Shown piece by piece: positions 12,516 to 23,426 of a stretch of 64,000 nt of DNA (the stretch's first letter is position 1; the number at the start of each line of letters is the position of its first letter). Position numbers and translations under genes: made by a program. The stretch is taken from positions 188,001 through 252,000 of the forward strand of contig NMRA01000373.1 of assembly GCA_002633005.1 (NCBI GenBank). The letters are read 5' to 3'. The DNA is from Phoronis australis. Taxonomy: Eukaryota; Phoronida; Phoronidae. The notes under the pieces are model-generated. The model was not told the DNA's origin. It was given only the letters and a program-made list of their open reading frames with translations, and ran no database searches.

Positions 12516-12863
12516 CTGGCAAAAACACGAGTGAAATGATTTACATGTATACATATCGACGCATGATTGTCTGCTAGCCCGCTGCCCAAATTGCCAACAA
12601 CACAGCCTCCGAACATTTCACTAACTGTAGAACTATACAGTGACCGACCAGTATTTCGTAAATCTTCGAAAAACACTCTTTTAGAGTTAGTTGTGTCTGA
12701 TCAGTATCAGGGGGTATCTTTTTAACTCCGTGTGTTGATGGGTTTTAGAGAACAAATGAGTCCCGCCATCCTCATCATTTAAAACTGCATTTCCTTGTGT
12801 TCTGATATCCTCTAAACAAAATTAAAACGAGGAGACTCACTCGCCCAGAGATGACCCAAAATG

Positions 12864-12892
12864 TCATTGCCATAAACACAAAGAAGATACAA
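12864..12892 (-). CDS. C-type lectin-like gene 2, putative terminal exon
   Basis: A good acceptor (ttttttcttacttgcag) is followed by a short frame. In the phase left by the exon at 13153-13281 it reads VVSSLCLWQ and then TGA. Joining the four exons gives 186+91+129+29 = 435 coding bases, exactly 145 codons including stop. The phase agreement supports it, but the segment is too short to be sure, and a GTGAGT donor 20 nt beyond the stop leaves alternative splicing possible. No AATAAA was seen in the next 100 bases. Confidence 0.45.
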
Positions 12893-13152
12893 CTGCAAGT
12901 AAGAAAAAATCTTCAGAAAATCAAATTTGGCTAATTCGTCTAAAGTAAGCAGCTTCTCTTTAATTGCAGACTGTTCCTAACTATACATGCCAGAGCCTTC
13001 GACCGTATAGAGTTAGTTCACTGATTTCTTTTACGAGACGATTCACCTCAGCTGTGTTGATTTATTCCAACTTGGAGTTTTCGATCTGACCTGCAGCACT
13101 GAGTGTTACTAAATTTTTCGCTAGAGTGCGCGAGCGCCTGCAAAGCACTCAC

Positions 13153-13281
13153 CTGGTTGAAAGCTTTCGCACACGAAGCTTCGCGTGGTCCCACAGTCTA
13201 CGTCCACCCAGCAGCCATGGCCTCTGAAGAAGGCAACACAGTTCTCTGAGTTCCCTCCGCTAGGCTCACCGCTGCACATTC
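13153..13281 (-). CDS. C-type lectin-like gene 2, third CTLD exon
   Basis: This 129-nt exon encodes MCSGEPSGGNSENCV, then HGCWVDVDCG and SFVCESFQP. It carries canonical cysteines C2, C3 and C4 plus two extra cysteines (residues 95 and 116 of the spliced product) that could form an additional disulphide. The sugar-binding motif is EPS instead of EPN. In this family the asparagine coordinates calcium, so binding may be altered. The acceptor is attatttccag and the donor GTGAGTGC. It is paralogous to 10785-10913, with the same length and phase. Confidence 0.85.
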
Positions 13282-13777
13282 CTGGAAATAATGGATCATT
13301 ACACCACAAGAAAACTGGATACTCGTTCAAATTTATTGATTAATTTGAAACTGCGTTTTCTCCAATTTAGCTTTGCAAAAAGCAAAGCTAACTCTTGCCC
13401 CCGACCCATTATTTGGAATGGAGCCCCATGGTAGTTGTTTTAGGGTTTGACCACTTCATAAGACCGTAACTTCTTAGGAAACTGGGCGTTAGGAAGACTT
13501 GGGCCAATGCTGCCTCTGTCGCTCACGAAATCTGACAGACGACTACTCACTGTGTCCACGGAGTCATGTCTGTACTTTACATGAAGAAATGTGCGATGGA
13601 ACAACGTTCTTGGCGATCCGTTTGACTATCTACTAGTTCAGTTCTCACACAAGCATCACCGCTGTCACCCGTCCTCTTGAACAAAATTAAATTTAACTGT
13701 ACCGCAAAATAGATATCATTTCGTTCGCCAGACTGAATCGCGCGGAATGCCGTTGACACACTTTTGCAGACAATATC

Positions 13778-14251
13778 TTGGTTACTTTAGATGGAAAATC
13801 ATCTACTATTCACGGCAGCATACAGTCCACACTTCAAGGAACCCGCAACTATTGTGCTTCCTGCGGCATGAGTGGCAATGTTGACAATGTGAATTTTTTC
13901 TGCATACTTGACAATTTCTTGGTAAACATAATACTGTGCAACGGCATAGACATTGCTGTCTCCGATCTTTATAATATTGGCGTACAATGTGACCGTCGGG
14001 TCAACTTCACAGCTCGCGTGAGCAAGATGTACACTCGAGTCAACACGTCTACACATGCAGAGGAGAGGAATCCAGTAATACTTTACTGGGAAGAGCTTGG
14101 TCTAATCCGCTGTCAGTTATGCTATATTAATGCTCAACATGAACCACAACCACATCAACAGATAGGCTACAAAACACAGGTCTTTGTGTCGCCACAGGAT
14201 GCACAAAGTCTTCCTTCATCGCATCACTCAGTACGTCGCTGCTATTCCTAG
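13778..14251 (+). other. 157-codon open frame of unknown status in CTLD intron
   Basis: A plus-strand open frame with no recognised domain, lying inside intron 2 of the minus-strand CTLD gene 2. The opposite strand is also open for 86 codons (13799-14056). The frame has seven cysteines but no signal peptide. It could be a decayed transposon fragment or chance. I do not call it a gene. Confidence 0.2.
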
Positions 14252-15133
14252 CGTTGTGGAGAGAAAGAGGCGGCAACAGGTCACAATTACAAAAGCAATC
14301 TAGAAATCTGTGCACCGTCTGCACAATCAGATATAAAAATCATTTGACAGAGGCACGACATTTGCTTTCGTTCTTCAAGAGTAAAACGTCTAGAATATCT
14401 TTATCTTCTCGTAGAATGCCGTTGCCAGAGGCTAAGACGGAGCTCTTGTAAATCTGCAGCTGAATGATTGACTTTTGAATGAATCTTATTGGCCAACACT
14501 AAATCAATACTGACTGGTTGTCAATTGATGAGGTCGACGAACACCCCACCCTGTCATTGTTACTCTTAACAGTCATGCAAAGGAATGTCCAGCTAGGACT
14601 ACAGAGGCCCATTGTCGCCAACTGCTTTGGAAACCTGTAGGTGAAGATCATATTGTTGGCTTTGATTGATGACTTTTTCGGAAGACAACATTCCAGGTTT
14701 TGGAATCATTGCATCTGTTCATGAAACACCACTATCGATGAAGGGTCTGAATGTCACAGTCTATTCACTTGCAGCAATTGCATGCAAGTCTAGGCCATAC
14801 AATCTTTAATACAGAGACACCCTTTGAGATCGCTGCTGCAAGCCAATGAAAGGCTATACACAGCTCATAGGCAACACCAGTATTGGTACATTCCATCTCC
14901 TGACGTCAGAGCTGAATATTGATAGACGATTAGTGTTCCATATCATCAATGACGTGCGACATGTAATTACACGTAATTACAATTAATTAATAAAATTTGT
15001 CTCAACAAGAATGGTCGTCATTTAAACGCCAATAAGCACATAGTATATTTACCTATGGAGTGGCGAATAGTAGTTACAGTTATTAAAACTATTTCAATTC
15101 GGCCCTGTATCTTCATTGTCCCAGGAATCTTAC

Positions 15134-15224
15134 CACTGAAGCTCATCACAGTTCCGTCTGTTCCTTGAAAGACACCTTCAGTATTCATATCGTGAAAGCC
15201 CAACCACAATTCCGCGGCATTACT
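15134..15224 (-). CDS. C-type lectin-like gene 2, second CTLD exon
   Basis: This 91-nt exon encodes SNAAELWLGFHDMNTEGVF, then QGTDGTVMSFS. It is the WLG/DGT core of the C-type lectin fold. The acceptor is cttttcccag and the donor GTAAGATTCC. Its entry phase 0 fits the first exon (20482-20667), and its one-base overhang G completes a glycine codon with the next exon. Intron 1 upstream is 5.3 kb and filled with transposon remains. Confidence 0.85.
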
Positions 15225-16381
15225 CTGGGAAAAGTGAATACAGGTATAAGTTCTTTTAAGCCCGGTTTCTGTTAAAAACAGTAACTAGACATGCAAATAA
15301 CTCATGATTTATCCAAGCTGATCCAGGATTTAGTAAATGGTGCTCTGATAGGAATAACAAATACAAATGATGACGTCATTCATAATTTGCGTTAAAAGCT
15401 TTTTTAGGAGATGACCAAATGTTACAGCGTTAACCAATTGGGAACATAAGAAGAAGGAAGACTACACTGGTGGTAGAAGCCCCCAAGGGAAGTACAAGTG
15501 TTACTCAGCTTTGAAAACTATTATCAAAGAAATTGGATTATTCACAACTAAAACCAAGCATCTTAAATTAAGGAAGAAAAAACAGACTAGAGTTCCTTAA
15601 AGGTCTCGCAACGAGAAAAATCAAGCCAAAATCACGTGCTCTCATTGAAAATACACGACACTACCGCGCGGAATCTCACGAGATCCTGATTTTCTAGAGA
15701 GACACTAGCGTTACTAAACGATCCCCAGATGCCCGTTATGTAGACGCAAAAGTTTGCGAAAACGCAAAATCACAGAAGTCTTCACGATATATCGTCATGA
15801 ATTACAAGCAAACACGTGATCAAATTAGCTTTATAAGGGAGATTTTTGCTTCAGCTGAACTCAGTTCAGGTCTCATCAAACAAGTTCAGTTGGTAAACTA
15901 ATTATGTCTAATTACTCTTCGATGAATATTTTAAACGGGAACCTCTTCTTAACTTAGTTGCATATGTACTGGTCTCATTGCATATCCTCCAAGAAATCAA
16001 TCAGCCGTGAAAAACTGCCAACTGGTGAAACTTTCAAAGTGCACTTCCTTCATTTTTTTGCCCAAACACAAAATTCAGTGAAAGGTTCAGACTAAATTAA
16101 TATCTAACTTGGAAGCTGCACTGTTTCTCACATGCATACGAGTCAGCTTCTCTTTCAAGGAAAAGTAAACTTGCAAACAGTTTTTGCCGAGTTCACTGTT
16201 GATTTATAATACAATTTCTTTTGATTTTCGTCTCATCTAATTATATGATAGCTTCGACGAAAGTAGTCAGGTTTTTCTACAATATATCATCAAAATGCTA
16301 CGCCCTCGTTGTTCCAAAACTGCATTTTCTTGCAAACCACTTCATGCATGTCAGTTGTAAAATGCTGCAATACCAGCTATG

Positions 16382-16552
16382 CATGCACACACCCAGGGGC
16401 CTCGGGGGACACGTTCGAGAAAAGTGAGCAAAACGGTCCGCCTTAGCAAACAAGAAGTCCGAAAAGTAGAATAAGAGACAAAAATTTTTTAGTAAAAGGT
16501 CCACTTTCTCAAAATTTCGAGCCCTCCCATTTTTAGGCTGGGTGTGCGCATG
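16382..16552 (+). mobile_element. MITE, CATGCGCGCACCC family, copy 2
   Basis: The 171-bp copy starts CATGCACACACCC and ends GGGTGTGCGCATG. Internally it carries gagcaaaacggtccgcctta and tttcgagccctccc, the landmarks of the family. CTAT flanks both sides, apart from one extra G on the left. It lies in the first intron of CTLD gene 2. Its right end coincides with the start of a 330-bp tandem duplication. Confidence 0.8.
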
Positions 16553-16878
16553 CTATTCCCATCTAAACACTATTAACAGCGAATACAACGGACTCTGTGG
16601 CAAAGGAAATCAACATGACATTCCAAACAAATTTGCTTGACAATGTAGAAATTAAAGTACAAATTTGAACCAGAAAGGCCGAAGCTTGTCGTAGTCTTAC
16701 TTAGTACAGCTGTTACCGTGTTTTTAAGTAATTACAAAACCTAATCAGCTATTCATAAGTTTTTATGGTTACCAGCAGTTACTCACAACTTATTATTATT
16801 ATTTACCTAAACATCACATTCTAGGATACGATATGTAGGTACAGCTAAATATCCTTACAGTATAAATAACAATATACA
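16551..16878 (+). repeat. 330-bp tandem duplication, unit 1
   Basis: It starts tgctattcccatctaaacac and ends aataacaatataca. It is near-identical to 16881-17208, with only a handful of substitutions over 328 bases. Confidence 0.95.
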
Positions 16879-16879
16879 N
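16879..16879. other. Assembly gap (single N) between tandem units
   Basis: A single N lies exactly between two almost identical 330-bp units. That is the pattern expected when two haplotypes or overlapping contigs are joined end to end. Confidence 0.8.
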
Positions 16880-16880
16880 G

Positions 16881-17208
16881 TGCTATTCCCATCTAAACAC
16901 TATTAACAGCGAATACAACGGACTCTGTGGCAAAGGAAATCAACATGACATTCCAAACAAATTTGCTTGACAATGTAGAAATCAAAGTTCAAATTTGAAC
17001 CAGAAAGGCCGAAGCTTGTCGTAGTCTTACTTAGTTCAGCCGTTACCCTGTTTTTAAGTAATTACAAAACCTAATCAGCTATTCATAACTTTTTATGGAT
17101 ACCAGCAGTTACTCACAACTTATTATTATTATTTACCTAAACATCACATTCTAGGATACGATATGTAGGTACAGCTAAATATCCTTACAGTATAAATAAC
17201 AATATACA
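16881..17208 (+). repeat. 330-bp tandem duplication, unit 2
   Basis: Second copy of 16551-16878. It lacks the MITE that precedes unit 1, and unique intron sequence follows it. Confidence 0.95.
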
Positions 17209-17639
17209 CGTTAATCGTCGTAACAAATGTTGTTTATTTATTCTTTTAAACTTCACATTTAACTAATATCCTGCTTTGATAGCAGTTGCAAAAATTAGCA
17301 AGTGGTTAAAAATACCTACATTAGTATGAAAACGATATATATTGTTTCATTAATTTGAAGTGATGCCTCAAAAAGCTGTGTTTGAAATATAAGGACTATA
17401 GCATTCACCATTGCAAACAAAATTATTAACCTAAATTATTAAAGATGCATGTAACGCGAAAGCTCGTCAAAAATATCTTTTAGACAAACAATTGCCGACG
17501 AAGCTATCATCCCGCACCGTGCACTACATAGTTATTTCCAGAACAAATTCACAATTTTTGAAATACGGGAGGAGGAAAAATTTTGGTCATCGCAGAGTTT
17601 CCAATCTCCCCCCACTTATGATAAATGCGCGCATGCGCT

Positions 17640-19490
17640 TAAAGTCATTCGACAAACAGCTGACTGACAAGAAGAATATTAACGGAGGTTTAATAGGTCT
17701 AAACAACTGCGTAATGAGAAGGCTGGTTGTTATGATGGCGTGATTTTTGAAATGCTGAAGTGTAGTAAAGTAACGATAGTGTCAATTTTGCATAAGCTAT
17801 TCAATGCGATTTTTGATTCTGGGTATTATCCTTAGACTTGGTGTGACGCAATGCTTACTTCAGTGTATGAACAAGGTAAAAATCAATGAACAAAATAACT
17901 ATAGAGGCATGTCCCTGCTGTCTGCTTTGGGAAAATTTTTTACCAGACTGTTAAATAATCGTCTTTTTTACTGAGCTGAAAAGAACGATAAACTTAATGA
18001 GTCTAAAGCTGGCTTTACATGAGCGCACCCAGGGGGCGGGGGTCGAGCGAGCCCCCATTTGGCGAAGTGGGCAAAAAGGTTCCCCGCAGAGAAAAAACGA
18101 GCCAAAAGTCCACCAAAAAGGCAGGATCCACATCCCCAAAAATTAGAGCCCCCCATTTTTAGGCTGGGTGCGCGCATGTTGTAGAAAGGGGTACTCTACG
18201 ATTGACCAAGTTTTTACACTTCAAGCTATGTGTCAGAAGTATTCGAGTCGGCAGGGTGGCAGATTTTATTGAGCTTTTGTAACTGAGCTTTTGTGAATTT
18301 TTCAAAGACATTCGATCGAATCCCTCATAATTTACTCTTATATAGATTGTAAAATATTGATTTGCAGGGTAAATTTTTCAGCATACTCCGCTCAATGTAT
18401 GGTAAATTAGGCAGTTTCGTGGAAACTCAAGACAATCTTGTAGAGTTCGTTGACTGCACTGTTGGCACTCGCCAGAGTTGCATGATCAGTCCATTATTAT
18501 TTGTGTTGTATCTAAATAAATTTAAGATCAACTTGGAGAAAAGAGAATATTAATAGCACAGATTTCAACGAACAAGTGGCAAGTGTCAACTCCCCGTACG
18601 ATATGGTGTTGTGTTTCTCTACCGTTATCAATTTACCACGCATGCTAAATTGTTTGGCAAAATTTTGCGAATCAAGGGGCATGCTAGTAAACTTGAAGAA
18701 ACCAAGGTAATAATTTTCGGAAATGGTGGTCCCTAAGACGATATCAGAAATGGCTCTGCAACGGAATTTTGGTCCATGTTGTGTCTCATTACAAATACCT
18801 TGGACTATTTATTACCCCAAAAGTTTCGTGGACCAATTAGCTACTAAAACGTCATCTAGTCAAACAAATAAGTCTGTCTTTGAATTTGTAAATTGAAGCG
18901 AAGATGTCATGATTTACCTCCGTCGATAGCCTTTCACCTGTTCGATGAAATGGTTCACCTCTCTTTGTGTTATGGTGCTGAGATATGAGACTACAAGGAG
19001 TATGAACAGTTGGAAAATGTACACATCGAGTTTTGTAAACGTACCACAGGAGTGGGTAGTCGTTTTTCGAACTCGGCATTTCTGGGAGAATGTGGTTGAT
19101 TCCCATTGTTTACTAAATATTTTATTTCCTGTATAAAACATTGGTTCAAAATACTGGGGATGCCAAGTAATTGTGTTGTAAAGGCAGCACATGATATGTC
19201 TTTTCAGTTAGACTTGATCGGAAGATCTTATAATTGGGCAAATTTGTAAGGAGACTTCTGTCTGTATTAGGTTTTTCAGACAAATGGATTAACCAGGGCG
19301 TGGTGAACCAAGCGTATTTGTTAACATTTTTTTCCCAGCGTGTCAGTAGTGACCGCTGTTTAATAGGCTGACATTCTGATATTGAATTTAACGCAAAACT
19401 GTCTCGCTATGTGAGGTTCAAAACAATGTATTATCTATAGAATTATTTAGAAATAGTTAATATTCCAAGTGTTTTTGTCCAGTCTCTGAC
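17640..19490 (+). mobile_element. Degenerate LINE (reverse transcriptase), interrupted by a MITE
   Basis: Reading across frames on the plus strand gives a typical non-LTR reverse transcriptase. Pieces in order are LRNEKAGCYDGV, a NYRGMS-like block near 17900, KAGF, then after the MITE YSTIDQVFTLQAM and SMYGKLGSFVETQ. Next come GTRQSCMISPLLFVLYLN (18467-18520, normally GxRQGxxLSPxLF), a YKYLGLFITPK block near 18800, and a C-terminal region with FCKRTTGVGS-like and HFWENV-like words. Many frameshifts and stops show it is dead. It sits in intron 1 of CTLD gene 2, antisense to that gene. Confidence 0.8.
18018..18178 (+). mobile_element. MITE, CATGCGCGCACCC family, copy 3 (inside LINE)
   Basis: The 161-bp copy runs from CATGAGCGCACCCAG to CTGGGTGCGCGCATG, with agtgggcaaaaaggttcccc and attagagccccccattttta inside. 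Removing it restores continuity of the LINE reverse transcriptase (KAGF before, GYSTIDQ after), so it inserted after the LINE. Confidence 0.85.
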
Positions 19491-20400
19491 TCGATGACGA
19501 TGCTCAAATCATTCGTTACTAGTGTTCAATTACATTCCAACACGCTTTACGAAATTCACAATTGATGCCATCGTTTCCAGGCATATTACTAGACTTTGTT
19601 TCTGGAACAGATTCTTACAATTCTTCTTTAATCAGATCTAGATCGAAAAAGTCTGATAAGATTTTTTTTGCGTTGATCAATTAGAAACATCGTTTGGAGC
19701 AGTCATTGCCACGTTGTGTTGATCGCTATCGGAGATTTTTTGTTGTAATTGACTTGCATATCTCGAACAGTTGTAGGGTAATGTATAATCTTATCATACT
19801 GTATTTTTACAGGGCACAGGGGCTGATCCAGGATTTTTAAAAAGGGATCGGATAAAAGATTTTTATAAAGGGGTGTTCAAGTCAACAATTTAAAAATTCT
19901 AGATTTGATATCACTAAAATCAAGGGAGAAAGGGGGTCCGGGCACCCTTGAACTCCCTGAATCTGCCTACGGTGCATTAATATTTTGGTTGTTGTAACGC
20001 TCCTTTAAATTACTTACGATTCTCGCCTTGCTCTGCCCATTGTGATTTATGCATATACAGAGTCAAACTTGTCTAAATAATTTGCAAATAAGATTTTGTT
20101 TTTGTAAAAACTTTTTGAATTCCTCCCAAGGGCCACTTTCAAATTTGGATGTCAAAGTGTATATTTTTTCCACCAAAACAATTTTTTCTGATAGAGTCTT
20201 CCTAAATTTAACTTTGTTCAATTTCCAAATCAAATTGTTTGTTTAAATAACTATTGCTCAATTTAGAAAGATGAGGCACTGTCTTCTCATTTCCAGTTGT
20301 TTCGAAGTATAAAATAATGGCCGAGTCATCTGAAAATATAAAGTCGCTGATGATGTCAACTTCTTTGATTGGAATTTCTAGTTAGCCACATGTTTAATTC
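19490..20400 (-). mobile_element. Degenerate L1-type LINE fragment
   Basis: On the minus strand, in broken frames, there is FSDDSAIILYFE (end of an endonuclease-like domain, about 20330) and then KSQWAEQGEN (about 20040), like the RAKWxEEGEK block before the reverse transcriptase of L1-like elements. Near 19640-19500 come ILSDFFDLDLIKEEL and MPGNDGINCEFRKACW, the start of the reverse-transcriptase domain (PGxDG). The rest of the RT is missing and a second element splits the fragment. It lies in intron 1 of CTLD gene 2, in the same orientation as the gene. Confidence 0.7.
19814..19976 (+). mobile_element. Small inverted-repeat element inside L1-type fragment
   Basis: Left end ggcacaggggctgatccagga, with an inverse-related right end, ccctgaatctgcctacggtgca. 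The interior is G-rich and non-coding (aaagggggtccgggcaccc). It resembles the widespread hAT-like elements that start CAGNGGCGGATCCAGG, which is a resemblance judged from memory. It interrupts the minus-strand LINE between its endonuclease-RT linker and the RT domain. Confidence 0.55.
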
Positions 20401-20481
20401 TACTTCGACAAGGCATTATTGTATACATCCAACTTATATTATCCCATTGTGAATATTACCTAAGTATTCATAATTACTTAC

Positions 20482-20667
20482 TAGGGATTTTATCCAATTG
20501 TCTTCCTCCACAGATTCGGGCGTCGCCAACTCCATTCCTAAGGACTTGCAATAATTCTTCGAATTTTCCCATGTCTTTTTGGCGTTTACAACTGTATAAT
20601 TGTATCCGTCGCGATAGAGCGCTTCCGCAACATGCAAAAAAACAAGTAAAGTCATGTGCAGATACAT
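20482..20667 (-). CDS. C-type lectin-like gene 2, first exon (signal peptide + CTLD start)
   Basis: A true ATG opens MYLHMTLLVFLHVAEA, a short hydrophobic secretion signal. It is followed by LYRDGYNYTVVNAKKTW, then NSKNYC with the first canonical CTLD cysteine (residue 40), and MELATPESVEEDNW. The exon ends at the donor GTAAGT after 62 codons, phase 0. With the exons at 15134, 13153 and 12864 it predicts a 144-residue secreted single-domain lectin. Pairs 40-130 and 107-122 correspond to the conserved disulphides. In animals such proteins act in innate recognition or as venom or mucus components. Function here is inferred only from the fold. Confidence 0.85.
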
Positions 20668-22796
20668 AGTGACGATCGAAGAATTCGCCTAGGCGAAAGC
20701 AGTGATCGCTTAAAAAGTTTCTAACGTGGCCTTATATACTTGAACCACGCAATAACAGTAGTACTACCAGCCACCGAGTATGAGCAGTACCAGCGCTCAT
20801 TGCCGATAACATGCGACTGAACAAAATACATTCGTAAATGGCAATCGATTCGGGCACATTAGACAGATTGATGGCTGCACGATCACATCTCAGTCGTACT
20901 CTCACGTTAACGTCAAGGCAAATATCCGGTTACGCGCAAGCAAACGTTGCATAAATACTGTATATCAAAAATGATTGAGCGAATTAGGCAAGGTTATTTA
21001 AGCGAATTAGACATAGTTACAATATTACATGAGAACTTTATACTTTTTCATATCTGGAGTGACAATTAAAAATTACAAGTAATTTACGTTCATTCGTGAC
21101 ATTAATAGACAAATGCTTTAAATCATGGGATTTATTCATCTGTACATCTTTAAAATTTTCTGACGGGTCATTTTTGAGCAAATTTAGCGAAATAGTTTTC
21201 TGAAAAATTATGAGAAAGTAAACACTTTTTGCGTTCATGCGATAAATTATCAAAATTCCCGAAAAACAGAGGACATTTCCACAAAAACGATTTGCACTAT
21301 CGTGCGATAATCTTGGAAGTGACATCATTAACTGGGCCTACTCAGTCTGTCAACTTTGGTTTCCATGTCCACAGCTTTACAGGCTTTTACAATGTATTCA
21401 GTAGGATCTTCAAACAGCTGGCCTGAGCGCCGGTCTGAAGCACTTATTCCCTTTCACCAGGCTTACACCCTGTACATGTATGTGGCTGTCAAACGAGGAA
21501 TGTCAAAAGATGGCGCTATATGTCTTGGATTCAAGGGAGGAAGTTTCTTGACTGAAAAGTGATATCATGATCACGCGAGTATCTGGCGGAGAGCATTTCA
21601 ATTTTTTTCATACGCTGGCGAATTCGGCTGGAGATTGCATTAATAGAAATTCAATGCCGGCAGTGCAATTAGTTTTGTATAGACTTTTTTCATCAGGTTT
21701 AAAAATGCAAATGACTCCCTCAGATCGTTTTCTTCATAGTAGGCGTACGATTAATGTTAACTACGATAATATTGTTTTTTTTTTACACCCAACGTCTTCC
21801 AGCTCTGTGGTCACAACGAGTCGCTTTTTAGGAACCGCTTTGGGAGCCTTGTGTTAGCAATGTAATTGAACAAATACAACGCCGATGCCCATACGATCCA
21901 ATAACCAAAGTCACACATGCCATATGTAACTCTAATCTAGGTTTGTTATGTCAGATTTGTGCACGTGCAAAATTTTTAAAGTTAATGTGTCAAAACCAAA
22001 GATGTCATCTTACAATATGTCGTGAAACCAACTTTATCATTTATCACCTTTAACAACAGCTCGATGATTGCCAGCTGAATTATAAAGCGTAACTCCTGCA
22101 CGACAAGAAAATTTGAATACAACGCAATAAATATCACATACGATGTTTTTGGGTTTTGTAAAACAGACCCTTACTGTGGGGAAAAAACTCTACGTCAGTA
22201 GGAAGCCCACCACTCTACCGACCTAAAGACATTGTTCCTCTTTGTCCCTTTCAACTGGTAAATCCGGACCTGGCTACATAGGTACAGGCAAACACCGCCT
22301 ACACGTTGTTAACGTTTTTCAGATTTTTAGTAACAACCTTAGTACTTGCAAATGAACCATTCTGAGATATGGTGTTCTGAAGTTAGACCGAATTTGGATA
22401 CATTTTGCACGAGAGTTGTAGATACCAAATTAAGCCTAATTTCATTGTTTCACTATTATTTTGCTATATTGTTCCTCAAGCGTCAGGATCTTGACGTAGG
22501 GTTCCATACAGTCAGTGATTTTTTTGGCAAAATGAGTCAGTAAACCATACAATTCAGTAGCAAACCTACGTTTTTAGGAGGGGGGGGGGGTCAGGACTCG
22601 TNGGGTCAGGACTCGTTCAAAGCTACATTAGCAAAACAGACCTGTATATCAGCAAAAAGGTTTAAAGGGGAAATTGCAGACCCCCTCTGAACATTACGCG
22701 GCTAAGGGGTAGTCAGGAATCATCCATATCGTCTATACAATTTCGCTAACTGTCTGTGTTTGAGCGACCATAATTATACGCACCCTGATTAACTAC
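20668..22796. other. No gene recognised; upstream region of CTLD gene 2
   Basis: The promoter of CTLD gene 2 should be here on the minus strand, but I could not define a TATA box or start site with confidence. Open frames are 96 codons or shorter and unrecognised. A G12 run at about 22569-22580 is followed closely by an N at 22602. Confidence 0.4.
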
Positions 22797-22819
22797 AAAA
22801 CGGCGCTGCTCACACGGAA

Positions 22820-22828
22820 TGACTACTT
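22820..22828 (+). repeat. Target-site duplication, left (TGACTACTT)
   Basis: Perfect 9-bp match to 23418-23426, immediately outside the inverted termini. Confidence 0.9.
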
Positions 22829-23417
22829 CTCGCTGGTTCCCTGCGTGCCGCTAGGTGGGGCGGTAGCCGCGCCAGCACGCAGGTATCACTTAATTTTTCT
22901 CGGTAAATTTTTTTACACCGGCGTTTCTGATTGGCTAGTCGAATTCTCAACAGGCAGCGCTTTACGCGAATAAAGTGGCATGACTGATGGACTGAAGTGT
23001 AAATGTGTCTGTTGTTCAGACAAATCGGTGCTTAAAATTTATGTTCAGGAAATGTGAAGCCTAGAAATTGTGATTGCGCCTTTACGGAATGCATCTTTCT
23101 ACTGTCGATGACTTTTGTTTACGACAGTGTTCTGTATTCATACAGTATGAATAACACACCGGTTAAATCGGCCAGATATGTGTTTATTGTACATGTATGT
23201 GCTTCAAGCACGCGGCTATTAAACATCACTGCAGACGGAAACGAAATACTTGCTCCGCCACTGGAATGACAAGGCTAAAAATCCTTCACAGTCCGCCATT
23301 TTTGCACGGTGTACAGCTAACCAATGACTATCGAGGTTACATCGACCAATGCTAAAGCGCGTGCCACTGCGTGATACCTGCGTGCTGGCTGGGCTAAGCA
23401 CGCAGGGAACCAGCGAG
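22829..23417 (+). mobile_element. MULE-like non-autonomous element with 9-bp TSD
   Basis: The 589-bp element has long inverted termini. The left begins ctcgctggttccctgcgtgc and the right ends gcacgcagggaaccagcgag. Similarity continues inward about 60 bases (agcacgcaggtatcac on both sides). It is flanked by perfect 9-bp duplications. Long inverted termini plus a 9-bp TSD are the hallmark of Mutator-like elements, so the family is inferred from structure only. No transposase is encoded. Excision in silico restores a unit of the surrounding tandem array, confirming the borders. Confidence 0.85.
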
Positions 23418-23426
23418 TGACTACTT
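23418..23426 (+). repeat. Target-site duplication, right (TGACTACTT)
   Basis: Pairs with 22820-22828. The host repeat resumes directly after it. Confidence 0.9.

Noticed and set aside
12845-12892. Alternative reading of the putative terminal lectin exon as an internal exon with donor GTGAGT
   Set aside because: In the phase required by the preceding exon a stop comes first. Only the terminal-exon reading keeps the frame.
13778-14251. 157-codon frame as a host gene
   Set aside because: No domain, no signal peptide, open on both strands, and inside an intron. Kept only as an open frame of unknown status.
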